64,000 bases of DNA from Sphagnum compactum (Eukaryota; Bryophyta; Sphagnopsida; Sphagnales): the NCBI GenBank assembly GCA_965153455.1, contig OZ234501.1, positions 8,804,001 to 8,868,000 of the forward strand, written 5' to 3'. The translations under genes were made by a program, and so were the position numbers. Numbering within the stretch: the first letter of the stretch is position 1; each line of letters opens with the position of its first letter. The notes under the pieces were generated by a model. The model searched no databases. It saw only the letters and a program-made list of their open reading frames with translations, and was not told the origin of the DNA. Below are positions 46,628 through 60,014 of this stretch, one piece after another.

Positions 46628-49600
46628 ATGCGGTTTCCAAAACATAGGTCGGATAAGGAGACTCTATCCGTGTATTATATGGTGGGAGGAGCAGGTCTCA
46701 TAGCCCTCATATTGATCGTCCTGTGGGAAAATAGTGCTCCTCCTGAGATCGCAGAGCCAGCTCCGGCGAAGTTCAACCAGAATGATAGAAGTTCCACTAA
46801 TAATCCTGGCAGTAAGGTCTGGAACTCGACCCAAGTACCTGAAAAACCCCCTTCGAATGCAGCAGATAGTGGCCCTGACAATAAGGGGAAGGATGAGACA
46901 TTTGCAGAGGATACTAAGGATGATCTGAAGGTGGGGCAGAAAGGTCAGCAGACACAGAAATCTGACGTATCCCCAGAGAGTACAGAATCAGAGCAGGTTC
47001 CTAAGGAGAAGACCGACAACCTGCCAGAGGAGATCTCAACACAAGCAGAGCTCACAACTGAGACCAAGGAAGAGAGCAGTAATTTTGAAACCCAAGGGAC
47101 AGAATCAAAAGAAGAGGAAATTGTTATCCAGGCCGAGGAAGCAGCCAAAGGTTTTATAGACTCCTCTTCTGATACATCTGTGGAGACAGAACCAAAATCT
47201 GCATTGAAGGAGCCAGCAGTGGAAGGTGAGGAAGATGTCCATGACATGTGGGAGCTTTGCGCTTGGGAAGGTGCACAAGACTATATCCCCTGCCTTGACA
47301 ACTCGAAGGCAATTGAAGCACTTCCCTCTACAAAACATTTTCAGCACTGGGAGCGGCATTGTCCTTCTGAAGAAGACCTACCAAAATGCTTGGTCCCACT
47401 GCCTAAGGGCTACAAAAAACCTATTCAGTGGATCTTGAGTAGAGATCAGGTGCATCTTCTTTAGCTCTGACCTTTTCCATCTTGACAATCTGGAGTGATT
47501 ATGATGCCCGTTCTGAAGGTTTATTACATTTGGAGAGGAAGTTGACTTGAAAATTGTTGATTGGTGGAGATTGCAGATATGGTTGAACAATGTGCCACAC
47601 ACAGGACTCGTGTCATTTCAGAAAGACCAGTACTGGGTGAAGCAGGAAGATGACAAATTTATATTTCCTGGTGGTGGGACTCAGTCCAAAATTGGTGCAC
47701 TTCATTACATTGAATTCATTCAGGAGGTGTGGGGTCTCTTCTTCTTCATCCCTGCCATTATCCCTCTTTCTTGTTGCAGTCCTCATTTCTCTTTCATCAA
47801 GTTTTGTTGAACTCTCATGAATAGTGACTATGAAGGCATTCATGGAAAGGAAATTTTGTTTCTAATTCCAATGAGTCATGTGAAGATCATGTCATGTTCT
47901 TATAGATTCACAAACCTCAAGAAATGTGGGACCTGCTCCCTTCAATTTCCACTTGGATTCATATACTCATTATTATTTGTTACTTGTGATTGATTCTTTT
48001 GCACAATCAATTTCCCAAATACCAGATGGTACCCAGCATAGCATGGGGCAAACGTACACGTGTGGTACTGGATGTTGGGTGTGGAGTAGCAATATTTGGA
48101 GGATACCTCTTTGACAAGGATGTAATCACAATGTCATTTGCCCCTAAAGATGACCATGAAGCCCAAGTGCAATTTGCATTAGAACGAGGCATTCCAGCTT
48201 TCTCAGCAGTCATGGGCACACAGCGTCTGGTCTTCCCAAGTAATGCTTTTGATGCTGTACATTGTGCCCACTGCCGTGTGTCTTGGCATGCTGAAGGTAT
48301 ACTTATTTCTCTGTGTTGTACTAGCAAAGTGACACAATTTATGGTATGTCTGGATTGTGAGATAGAGAGCTGCAATGTGCCAGATTTCCTTATCTATTTA
48401 CACTATTTTTTGGTTGGTGCTGCACTGACAGGTGGTATACTGCTTGTGGAGTTGAACCGGGTGCTGCGGCCAGGAGGCTTCTTTATTTGGTCTGCAACAC
48501 CTGTGTATAGTTCTTCTGATGAGGACAAGAAAATATGGAGAGGTTCTTATTGTTTTGGAACTTTCACACTTTGGATTGTTGACTTTCATATACAGTGTAG
48601 CTTCCATGACTGTAGGAGGTCATTGTTCTTAATATGCACTCCATAGCAATTTCCACAACTTCTCAGATGTCTGTAGTCCCCAAGCAAAATTCATGAATAT
48701 TTGTGCAAGCTTCTCATGCACTCAGTCTCATCAATTTTGTGCTTGGTAAAGCTTGGCCTTAACTCTTTGTTGAATTTTCCAGATACATTGGCAATTGTAC
48801 AAAGGCTATCTTGGAGCCTTCTGATCAAGCGACAGGATCCACAAACTGGAGTTGGTGTTGTAATTTTCCAGAAACCCAAGGACAATCAGCTCTATGATCT
48901 TCGTGAGGTCTTGGAGCCTCCATACTGCGAGGAAGATGACAAGCCTGATGCTGCTTGGTAAGTTCCCCCAAGACTGTCTCCATCCACTCTCAAAACACAT
49001 CTGAGATTTTCTTAATATCAAGTACAACATCTGTCGACACAATGAAATGTGTAAACCAAAATATGCAGTAGTCTGCACAGTTATTATACTTGAGACACAC
49101 TTGTACTTTGTAAATGAGAGACTTTGGAAGTTTGATTGTGGAGGGCATGAACATTTTCATGTTTTTTGAGATTGATTTGAGGTTATTTTGTGCAGGTATG
49201 TTCCCATGAAAGCCTGCATCCACAGAATTCCGACTGGGGAAGGTGCCCGCTCTGAATGGCCAAGAGAGTGGCCATTGCGAGTGGAGTCTGCACCTTCGTG
49301 GCTGACTGGGTCGAAGAAAGGAATTTATGGTAGCCCAGCTGTGCAAGATTATGAATCCGATACTGCCCACTGGAAGCATGTGATTCAAAAGTCATACCTG
49401 GAAGGTGTAGGTCTCAACTGGAGTACCATTCGTAATGTTATGGACATGAAGGCTGGCTATGGCGGGTATATATTGTCTTATGCTTCTCATTTCCTTTCTC
49501 TTTTCTCCTAATTATTGTCTTGGGAAGAATCATGATAAGTCTTAAGACAGTCCTTATAGTCCAGCCTAAGTTCTAGTGACACCCATTTGTTCTGAAAAGG

Positions 49601-50242
49601 CCTTCTCAAACAGCTTGATCATAAGGGTTGACCTATGTGAGTATTTTAAGTTTTCTTTTGGTGGGTATGCAGGTTTGCCGCAGCACTCATAACACAGCAA
49701 TTGTGGGTAATGAACATAGTGCCTGTGAATGAGCCAGACACACTGCCCATCATCTTTGACCGCGGCTTGATAGGAATGTACCATGATTGGTGTGAACCCC
49801 ATAGCACCTATCCACGCTCTTATGATCTCATGCACGCTGACCACCTCCTCAGCACCATCAAGTATTTCCACTTCAGGCTCTCTTTTTAGTGTTTCAGCAT
49901 GATTTGAGAAACTCTTAAAGTCACATGCCTATTCTTGTTGCTTCAGCAATTAGTCTAGTGATGATGCCTTTCTGCAGCAAATTTGGACCAACTTGTTGCA
50001 GTGTTTATAACACAGTTGATCTGCTATGCAGATGTAATGATTTCAATTTGGTACTGGAGATGGACCGTATCTTGCGCCCTGAGGGCTGGGCAATTTTCCG
50101 TGACAGAGTGACTACACTGGGCAAGGTTGAGGAGATTCTGCAATCATTACACTGGAAAGTGGTTCTCTCATACACTCAGGAAAATGAGCAGTTGCTTGTC
50201 GCTCAAAAGACATTTTGGCGGCCTGAAGGTACCTCAAGATAG
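46628..50242 (+). CDS. PMT-type (DUF248) Golgi S-adenosylmethionine methyltransferase
   Basis: Eight coding exons: 46628-47449, 47577-47726, 48026-48296, 48432-48542, 48783-48957, 49196-49465, 49673-49861, 50032-50242. All introns are GT-AG, all phases agree, and the sum is 2199 nt (732 residues). It is a type II membrane protein: short basic N-terminus, membrane segment about residues 15-33, an acidic Glu/Thr/Ser-rich stem to about 205, then the luminal domain. That starts with W208 and C211 and includes DYIPCLDN (218-225), the SAM-binding LDVGCG (339-344), [43 protein letters not shown] and RILRPEG. The family includes QUA2 and QUA3, implicated in pectin methylation in the Golgi. The long acidic stem resembles the PMT24-27 subgroup, slightly shorter than usual there. 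The start at 46628 is the first in-frame ATG after a likely leader intron. Intron 3 (135 bp) is in frame without a stop. Confidence 0.93.
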
Positions 50243-52431
50243 AAGTTTGCAATATGATCCTCTGTTAAAAGGGAGTCATAATAATATGTTATCCAGTCCT
50301 ATAGAAATGAAAGCAAGTCTGAACTACAATCTGCAACCTGGACTAAGTTATGGACTAAGTTGAAGGCTAAATGTAGATACTAGTCTATGTAACTGCGATG
50401 TAGAACCCTGTTTGCTGATGGAACAACAATTTATTACATTTCAACATTATCGAGGTGAGGGCGGGTCTTATGTTCCTGCCACTTTTGTACAGCAAAGGCT
50501 GTTCTTAACATGTAGTTATCAAGCTCCTGTAATCTGCTCTAGTCACATTTTGTATGGAGAGAAGAAAAGCTGATCGTTTAACTGTGGCACCATGGAGATT
50601 AGCTGCAGATAGGTTTTTGATAGGCAAGCATTGGTCCAACTGAGGACATAATTATACCGATAGAAGGTATTTATTCACAACGGGGCTCTGACACTCAGAT
50701 GGGCTGGAAGACACGCTGAGAAATCCCCCCTTGATGTGATTCAAGGGTTTTGCATATTTTTGACCTAATCCTCAAACACTAGGAAGTGTCTAGCTATGAC
50801 CTTGTTCATTGTACATAATTTCCCTCTCTCCTCATTCTGCTGTCAAAGATTCTCAATTTTAGTTCGACTGCAAACTCTGCAATGAGTCTCTGAATGAGCA
50901 TCTGCAATGAGCTCCATTCCATGTGTGGACTCGTACCAGAAAATATGGCTAAATTGGTTCTTTGAAAATTTGAGAACTGACAAGTAAATGTGTATGGGCC
51001 CCAATTCATAACTGACGAGAATCTGTCTGTCATTCTAGGAACTGCCCAACACTGGTTCAAATTTCATCTTAAATCACTACAATGACAAAATCAAGGCAAT
51101 GGAAGAGTTATACATGTTCAAAGGGTTTGTGCACTTGCATAGAAGTGGAAAGGGTGGGTCCTCAAAGATGTGTAGTCTCACAACTCACAAACACTTTGTA
51201 GTTCAGATGTTGAGGTCTTTCCTCAGGACTGCCACTTTGGCATGAGAGTCTACATGGTTGAACATTATTAACATTAATTCTTTATCTTGAAAATTTACAC
51301 TAATAGAGAAAAAAGTCTTTTTGTAAACCACAAGTGTGGGTCCATTCCTTTACTTTGAAAGGGAAGGTTAATAATATCTTTCATGAGAATCTCCACCCAG
51401 GCCCCCCTGTTTGGACTTAGGGTTTATAATGGATTCATTCAAATTATGGTGGGTTATTACTGAATATATTTTCTTGTAGCATTTAATTTCTATTCATTAC
51501 ATTACATTAATTACCTTGAAAGGAACTCTTATCATATCATATGCTCTTGGAACCCCTTTAAATTTCACTATTGTTTTTCAATAATAAAAATGCTTTCAGT
51601 GTATATTTTAACACTATTGATTGATTTAATTACATTTTGCTAATTCTTGGATATGATGTTTGAGATTTCATGTGTTTGTGCAATGTCAATTGCATGCTTG
51701 TCTTTTTCTTCACTTTGAAATGTGCCGTACTTGTGTAAATATAATTATTACCTCACATTTACTCACTTAGATCCACATGTTATGTATAGGAGAAATGATG
51801 AAATATTTGCCTCTGCTGTTACCTTGGAAATAAGATAAATGTTCATCATTACATTTACCCTTTACCTGAATTGATAAGTTTGTAAAGCCTTTTACACCCT
51901 TACCTGGTCTGAGAAATTTCTAAACTTATTTACCTTTACTTGACTGATATATATTTTGGAAACGTGTAGAATACCCTTATCATATTGATACATTAAAATG
52001 AATATACGAGCCCAACGCATGCAATGCAAAATATTATTTATTGTCCCATGAAAACACGAAAAAGTGAACTGTATGAGTGAGAGATTATTGTCATACTTCG
52101 GCCAAACATTATGATTGGTTAATCAATAAAAGTAATGTCGTTTTACTAGCTCTCTTGGAGGGCACTGTTATGTGGGTATATTTACGTGCCCAAGCTGAGT
52201 TTCACACTATTGTTATACCTCATCGAAAATGTGAAGGACGGTTATGAACTTTGTGGTGTCAGTGCTACAACCCGGATGACATTCAAAGGGTTCTATCGTA
52301 GGGTACAATTCAAAACTTTACTTAAAATAAATAAGGATGTTAATTGTAAATGAATGAAACTAGGTCAGTTGTAGAGGTTTGTGTGTTCAAAGCTGGTGCG
52401 GAATACACGACAATTCTTCTTTTGGATTTGG
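50243..52431. other. 3' flank of the PMT gene and intergenic sequence
   Basis: The first few hundred bases are probably the 3' UTR; no canonical AATAAA was clear. The rest is AT-rich without recognisable genes or repeats. Confidence 0.4.
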
Positions 52432-52735
52432 ATCTTGCACTTGGAAAGACATGGACATGGAGCTTGCACTCAAAAAACAAGTGTTGATCATGGAAATCCA
52501 TGAACTGAGTGATCTTGCACTTGTAAAGACAAGTGGTGATCATGGAATCCATGAACGGAGTGATCTTGCACTTGAAAAGACAAGTGTTGATGATGGAATC
52601 CATGAACTGAGTGCTCTTGCACTTGAAAAGACAAGTGTTGATCATGGAATCCATGAACTGAGTGATCTTGCACTTGAAAAGACAAGTGTTAACCATGGAA
52701 TCCATGAACTGAGTCGTGTGCACAACCATGCACTA
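52432..52735. repeat. 51-bp minisatellite, four full units
   Basis: Full units start at 52511, 52562, 52613 and 52664, with partial units on both sides. Each reads gatcttgcacttgaaaagac, aagtgttgatcatgg, then aatccatgaactgagt. Because 51 is a multiple of three the array is open in several frames on both strands; the plus frame gives a 17-residue repeat (SDLALEKTSVDHGIHEL). No start context or homology supports a real protein. Confidence 0.9.
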
Positions 52736-55700
52736 AAAAACCTGTAAACGACCCCCAAAGAAATATAGTATACAGGCCCTTTTACTACCGTGGGAAGGAG
52801 ATGCTAACTCCCAAAGACAACAACACCTTTCAATTTAAGACCTGCTCTCCTTTAACTAGTTCTCCCAAATGACTTTGGAGATCATCATCACGTGCAGTGG
52901 CGATTTCTCCAGAGTCCACTAGTTGAGAGCATGCCCGGTGGCAGCCCTCTATCAGTATTTTGCCCACCCAATATAACGAAACAAGGTGTGTTATACACAA
53001 TGGCCCTGCCATTAATTTAATATCAACAATTGATATTTATGATAAATTGGTTCGTAGCTAGGAGAATTCTTTTTTTAATCTATTTTAATGTACATCAATC
53101 ATGTTGTTGTAAAAGGAAAAAAATCATGATTTATTTTTTCATTTTTACACATCACATTAGTTATCCAAGGAACCCAAAAGGGATCTCACATTAAATGATG
53201 ACATGTTCTAAGAACCTATTTAAACATTTAAAAATTTGTTACCAAACCAAAACCAATAGGGAAATGCCACAACATGATTTTTAATTCTAATGATTTTTTC
53301 TAAACAGAATAGTGATCAAAAATTCTCTTTTCATATTTATTCTTTACATTTGTGCAAAATTTCAAACCAAAAAAAAACACTCATCGTGACATGTGTATTC
53401 GAATGTTTTCAATCACATTGTCACATTTTGAAAGAATTACATGAATTTTTGCATATGGTGAGTGCCATAATTGTTTTTAGAGAAAGTATTTTCATATTTA
53501 GTTTTATGGTTATGGATTGGTGACAATGTCAGTTGGGCTGGGTGCACATTTGAGGAGGTGGCAAAGAAAACAAAATGTCAAAAAATGAAAGTGAATCTTT
53601 TTACAACCAAATTAGGATGAATCATCTCATTTAGTTGATAGGGGGCCAAAATCCCTTGAAGCTACTATACTCTATAATGATTCTCAACACAATATCCCTC
53701 CCTTACAAGGCATGGCCAATAAATATATACAACCTGATTGACAAAATTTCCTAGTTACCTTTCTTAATAACCCTATCTGGCTTGTAAATATTTCAAACTA
53801 ACTGGTCTTTATTGGTTCTACCCATAGGAAAGAGATTGTGCATTGGTGCAGGATTTGGGAATAAAAATTTTGCTCACTTTTTTTACAATGGGAAAATGAC
53901 AAATTATTTCAAATGGATGTATTTTTTTATGTTTGGCTGAATGTAATTGTAGATAATAGTATTGTTATGTAGTTGAACATTGTCTTCCTAAAATAGACAC
54001 CACCCAAAGCTCAAGTTCTTGCATCATTTTTTTTAGTTTGGTTGAGATGTTACATGGTTGTTGTTTCTATTGTTCTTTTACAAATTTGCCAATGGCATAA
54101 AGAACAAACAAATAACAATGAAGGAGGACACATAACAATATGGTGGCATGTTTTAAAAAAGATACACAAAGGCAAAATCCTTCTATTCTATGAGGATAGA
54201 TTATATATTTTTTGGTATGAAATAATTGAAGACCAAAGAAACCCTAGAAGTATGTTTTCAAGTGTTTGAAAGTTGAAGCTCCCAATTGCAATTGATGTTG
54301 CTTCTTTGCAAATGGTTTTTTTTTCATCAATGGCAAAATGGATAGACAAACAACAATGAGGGAGAACACATAATGGCAAATCCTTTTGTCCTATGGGGAC
54401 AAAGTATAAACTTCTTTCATGTACATAATACTTGAGGACCAAATAAACCTTAGATAATTAACTTAGAGTGAATTGAATTGATAATCAATTAAAAGTGTGA
54501 TGCTAGCAATGATGTTGGTGATGATGGTGACAATGATGTTGCGATGATCTAACTTTTAGCTCACTTTTAATTAAGTTTTAAACAATTTGTAGTTCACTTG
54601 TATTTAAGAAGTTTTTAAAAAAACTTCCCTAGTTAGTGGGCACATAGAAATCTTCATGGAAACTTTTTTAACGTAGGTCCCCAAAGAAGTATAAATGTAG
54701 GTAGTACCCCTTAATACTTTTAATTTATTCAACATTAATCTAAGGTACAATCTTCAACCATAAGTTTTTTTTTTTTAATATTGTTTTACTTTATTGCAAT
54801 AAAAATATGTTTATACTTTGGTCTTGCACATTTCGTGTTTTTGACTTCAGCCTTTATGTTTATATTTTAATTCCTTTGTTTCATGTTTTGAATTTAGATT
54901 TAAACCTATCCTTTCGTCATTCATATTTACAATTTTTATGTGTGTGACATTGCATCTTCACCAGATAGTCAATACCCATGATCACATGACTATGTTGAAG
55001 AAATACACAATGAAAAAACTAAACACCCTATGGAATTCATAAACAAATTTAGACTTTAGATTTTTTAACATTGAGTTTTCAAACATTGAAGTTTCATATA
55101 TTTAATGCATTTCAATTTAATTTGTTTAGTTTATTTTCTAAGTTGAGTTTTCAAATTCCAATGACGAGAAGTTTGGAATTAGTATAAGGAGGGTGTTTCA
55201 TGTGGCCTTTGAAAGTCAATAATTTCACAAAAAATGCAATGATGTTTTAGTTGTTTGATGGTTTTCATGGCTACAACTTTATAAGACTTAAAAGAATTCT
55301 TTGGCAATGAATTTCTTTTGTTGGATGGACCATTACTTGTTGGAACAATGGTGAACGTAGTAAAAGCAAGGGTCCATGAGCATGTTTAATACACTACTCA
55401 AAGTGTGGGTTTTTTTTAAAGAGACCCTTCTTTTAAAACATGAATGCATTGAAGTTTGCAAAGTTGGGATAATGAAACTAGGGCACCACTTATGATATTA
55501 GTTGTGGCCTTGATTTGAATTGTCTTGGCCATTTAGTTTCATACTAGAAAGGTGCATTGCTTGATGGGACCAACAACAAAGCCCATTTGAAAATACATTT
55601 TTCATTTCAAATTTTTTAACCACATCACATGGTTTCATCACATATAACAATTTTCTTAAATTCACTTTTCAATAAAGGACAAAGTCATTACACAATGAGT

Positions 55701-56284
55701 TGCTTGTTTTACCTAGTTAACATATTTAGGTTATTCTTACCAAAGGGACAATAATTGTTTTGGAGCAAGAAAGGAAACAATATATGCCAAAATCATTATG
55801 TATCATTTACATTTCCACATTTTGCAATGCATGTGGTTGTGATGGATATATTCAAATTTTGGTGACTAATTATTGAATATACTTTCTTTTGGCATTTAAA
55901 ATATAGTCATTTAATTTTACATTTATATATATATATATAAAATTTTCACCCTCACTTGTAATCCTTTATATGTATAACTTAATTTATAACCTAATTATGG
56001 GTTGAAAAGAATTTCAACATTAAAAAAATTGCCCATGAATGATTTCAATTTTTATACATGTCATTTCTATTATCAAAGTTGGGCTTTGCATTATTATGCA
56101 CTTCTAGTGATCAATTGATGAAAAAAATGAATGATATTGCATGTAACATGAATTGAAATTATATTTAATTGATTTGAATTCAAATTTAATTGGATTTAAG
56201 TTCAATTGAATTGAAAAGAAATGGGATGAAAATTGATGCATAAGGTACCAGGGGGGACACTGGTAAAAAAAAATAGAAAATATG
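52736..56284. other. AT-rich intergenic sequence
   Basis: No genes. Diverged direct duplication near 54080-54260 and 54300-54460 (acaaacaa(a)taacaatgaaggaggacacat words). Short AT dinucleotide run near 55927-55941. Confidence 0.4.
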
Positions 56285-56575
56285 TGAATAAAAATATAGG
56301 GTGCAATATATTGGTTGTTGGGTAAAATTATAAGTTAACTAGTTAAAAAATAGGGTACATTCTATTCATATAATCAATTTAATTATAATATAGGGCATGT
56401 AATAGTATGAAATAATGGATTATAATTAATATAAGGTGGGTTCAATATGTATATATTAAAAAGTTAGATAATAATACGGTGATAACAAATTGGTTGGACA
56501 ATTATCTAATACCCTCTTAAAAATGTTTGTTTAACACACATAGATCCCAAACTTTACATTAAGTGTCCCCCCCTA
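56285..56575 (+). repeat. dispersed repeat, second copy
   Basis: Same family and orientation as 18300-18560, sharing an aatggattataattaatata core and the terminal tagatcccaaa and gtccccccc words. Confidence 0.75.
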
Positions 56576-58876
56576 GGATAAGGTATTAAAAATCTATTCA
56601 TGATTATGGTGTTGGAAATGTTCTTTTGAAAAATCACAAATTCAAAAAACACCTTTCATTCATTTTTATTTGGGAATTAGTTAAATAGATTTCAAATTTG
56701 GAATTGTCTAAAGGAAAACTTAAATGGAATCTAAAGTTGTCCTACCTATATTAGTTTTCATAATTTATTTATTTTTGGTTTTGTAATACAATAAACCTTT
56801 TGATAATGGATCAAACAGGAGATTTCATTGCAATTAAAAAAATGAATTTAATAATGAATGATTTTTTTAATATTGATGGAAATTTCATGTAATAATGATT
56901 AAAAGTCAAAATTGGAATTGGTGATTGTTCAAACAAGGGGTCAATAACACATGTCATTGAGTTTATAAAACTTGAAGATGTTCTTTAATCATGGAATCCC
57001 ATGATAATATAACAAAACTAATTATTCATAACTAAATTGGACACATGATTGCAAGCTAATTTGGGAACATAAATGCAAATTGGTTTAATAATGGGTATTG
57101 AATTTGGCATAATGTAGGTTGCAACCAAAATATGGTACCTGTAATAAATAAATAAAAATTATGACCTCACATTATTAATTTTTTCAAAAATTGAATATTG
57201 AATATTTGGAATATCGTGTCCTTTCCACTAGGTTACCACAATACTCAAAATAAAAGGGAGACCTTTTATATTCATTTTTTATTGATGAAATCTTGAAATA
57301 TTTAGATTGGGGTTATCAAACCCATTTTTTAAGAAGTAAATATATTTTGGAAAAATCTAACAATAAATAGTTGATAGGTGCAATAATATTACATTGATGT
57401 TTATTGATAGATGTTTAGGCTTTTGAATTTGTACACCCTTAATTAGACTTATTTTTTAAATATAATTATGATTTATGAATTACTTTTGAAATGAAAGCTA
57501 CAATGAATTGAAATTGAAAATTACAATCACGCAATTGATGTTACATTTTTTTATCATACTCCTTTTTTTTGGAAGAATTTGATTCAACACTTATTAATGA
57601 AAGCATGCCCACACCTTATTTCAAATGAATGCATGACATAGTGCAATGCTTAAATTGGCAACATCAACCATCTCGTTGTTTATGTTTTGATGCTTCTCAC
57701 TTTCCTTATAAAGACCTACCACAAGTGATTTTTGTGCATGTCATGTAGAATCTTGTGATGTCATTTTTCAATCTCTAGTTGTGTTATGTTTATTTTTTAC
57801 ACAATCTATTATGTCATACAACACCATGTTCTTTGTTAATGACTTGATCAATAATAGGTGAAAACACACTTGTCCGCTAAATTGTCTTTACACTTGTAAT
57901 TCTTGGAGCATTAACTAGAATTGTTCATAATTATCATGAAAACATGTTGGAAATGTTAGTGAGATTCACAATGTATGGGGTTAGACAAAGATCACAATGT
58001 GGATTTGAAATGTCATCAATATTTATGAAAGTCTCTGGCTATTGATTCTTGTGTGTGTTAGTTTGTGCATGGCCTTTAATGCACAATCATCCTCTTGGAG
58101 TTCTTGGATAAATTTTTGTGGTGTTGTGCGAGATCTTCCTTTTTTGCATTAGAATCATTAGTTTGTTTGAGTTTGGTTGGAGAAAAGTAAAAATTTCACC
58201 TCCTTTAGACTAAAAATCTTTCACCAAAACTAATCAAAGAGGTTCTTTTTGCTTATGATCCTTTCTACTTGAAATGTTTCAATAGTGTTATAACATTATT
58301 TGAAGAGTACATATCATGCTCAATAAGAATCAAGTTCGTATAGGATGCGTGATGACCAATCTCCTTATAATTGTTGAACAGTTTTTTGCAATCTAATTTT
58401 CATCCATTCCACTTGTCTTTGCACATCTTGTCATTTTGCTGTATCTCGGTTTGAATGATCTTTTGAAGTTTTGTTAATAACCTTTTCCAACAATGAATAA
58501 TACGCACCAAGTGAGCTCATGGATTTGCCTATTCTTTGAATACAATATGTCAACATGTTTACAAATGGATGAAAGCCACAATAACATTGCGCTCCCAATT
58601 TCCATGAACTAGTGAAAAACTCCATAAATTTCTCCTCTTTGCTAGTCCCTTCTTGTGACCTCTCCTCAAAACACTACTCATTTAGAAGCACAGTCTCATC
58701 TAATTCAGAAATTTCTTTCCAATTTCTTTTCAAGTACAGCTCAGATCATTAAGAAGACATACAGCAGCACAAGCATAACAGCTTGAATCTGTTGGAAATG
58801 GAAACCTACGGACCGGAGGAAGAGGAACACTAATTATATGTTAATATATAATGAAATTCCACTCGTGAGCACCAAA
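56576..58876. other. AT-rich intergenic sequence
   Basis: No protein or RNA gene recognised up to the tRNA. Open frames are short and isolated. Confidence 0.4.
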
Positions 58877-58948
58877 GTGGCTGTAGTTTAGTGGTAAGAA
58901 TTCCACGTTGTGGCCGTGGAGACCTGGGCTCGAATCCCAGCAGCCACA
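58877..58948 (+). tRNA. tRNA-His (anticodon GTG)
   Basis: A 72-base cloverleaf without intron. The acceptor stem GTGGCTG pairs with CAGCCAC; the D-arm contains TAGTTTAGTGGTAAGA; the anticodon stem CCACG/CGTGG encloses loop TTGTGGC with anticodon GTG at 58910-58912; the T-arm is CTGGG, CTCGAAT, CCCAG; the discriminator is A. The A-box and B-box (GGCTCGAATCC) for RNA polymerase III are intact. A G is expected to be added at -1 after transcription, as is usual for eukaryotic tRNA-His. It looks like a functional nuclear gene. Confidence 0.97.
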
Positions 58949-59974
58949 GAGTGAGTTCTTTTTCTTGTTTCGGTCGTCAAACCACCAATTAGAGCGTACG
59001 ATATTGAAATCTTTTATGGGAATGACGATGATTCGGGTCGGTCTCGTATGTTTTCTTTTTGTTTGTTTTTGGAGGTGACTTTTGGTCCTTCTGGGTTGGC
59101 GCTGGGGTTCTTGTGTGGCGCCGGTCTGGGTCTGGTGGGCGCGGTCCTTTCATCTTCCTACCGGTTTTTGTTCTTCCTCCTCTGGACCCCTTCCCTTTGG
59201 TTTAAGCTTCGGCCCTTCTCTGTTGGGTTTGGGTCCTCTGTTGGTCTTTGGGCTCTTTGTTTCTTTTGCGTTTCCGTTTTCTTTGTCTTTTTGGCGGTTC
59301 GCTGTTTAACCCCAGGGGGCCTTCTTCTTCTTTTTATCGAAATCCTAATTTGCCGATTACTAATCAAACCCTGAAGCAGGGACAAGACGCGTGTGTCGGT
59401 TCATTTTGTTGTTCCGCGGCAGAAATCCTCGTCTTCGCTGACCTCATCGTGGAAATAAACTTGCTGTATTCATCAGAGCCATCGTCTTCCATGCCCTTTT
59501 GATTGCTGTTCAAAAAATTTCTGTATATATGTTTGAAATGTATCAAATATTGTCGTTCGCGGTGAAGAAGCTGCTGCTCGATTCGTTCTGCCTTAAGGTT
59601 TGAGCAATGAAGCTGTGTTTGTTGACCTCTGTTTGTTGGAGACCTGCAGGAAGTTAGTTCTGTGTAGAACATGCCATATGACCATCATGGACGGTGATTT
59701 ACTATGGCAAGCTTCCAGAGCCTTCTGATTAGGTGAATGACATGCTTGATCTTCCCTTCGGTTTAACAGAAACATCTTGTCCTGGTTACCAAGTGATTGC
59801 CAAGCCGGAGGTCAATGGCTTGCAGATGGCCCTTCCTGTTGCCACTTGCAATTTTGCTGTAGATGGCCAATGTCCCCAAGCCACACTAATTCACTGATGT
59901 GCTCTGTTCCTCTACTTTTTCTCTGCCTTTCAAGGTAAATCAGGGCTTCATCTTCTGTCCTGTATTTCAATGCA

Positions 59975-59976
<2 letters not shown>
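58949..59976. other. region downstream of the tRNA, unassigned
   Basis: 59.05-59.35 kb is T- and G-rich, with a hydrophobic-looking open frame of about 108 codons that I consider a composition artefact. Possible splice-like signals exist, but no protein family is recognisable. Confidence 0.35.

Positions 59977-60009
<33 letters not shown>
59977..60009. repeat. (CT)16 microsatellite
   Basis: Uninterrupted CT dinucleotide run of 33 bases. Confidence 0.98.

Positions 60010-60014
<5 letters not shown>

Noticed and set aside
59048-59374. Hydrophobic 108-codon frame downstream of the tRNA
   Set aside because: T- and G-rich composition explains the Phe/Leu/Gly bias; no motif or context supports a membrane protein.
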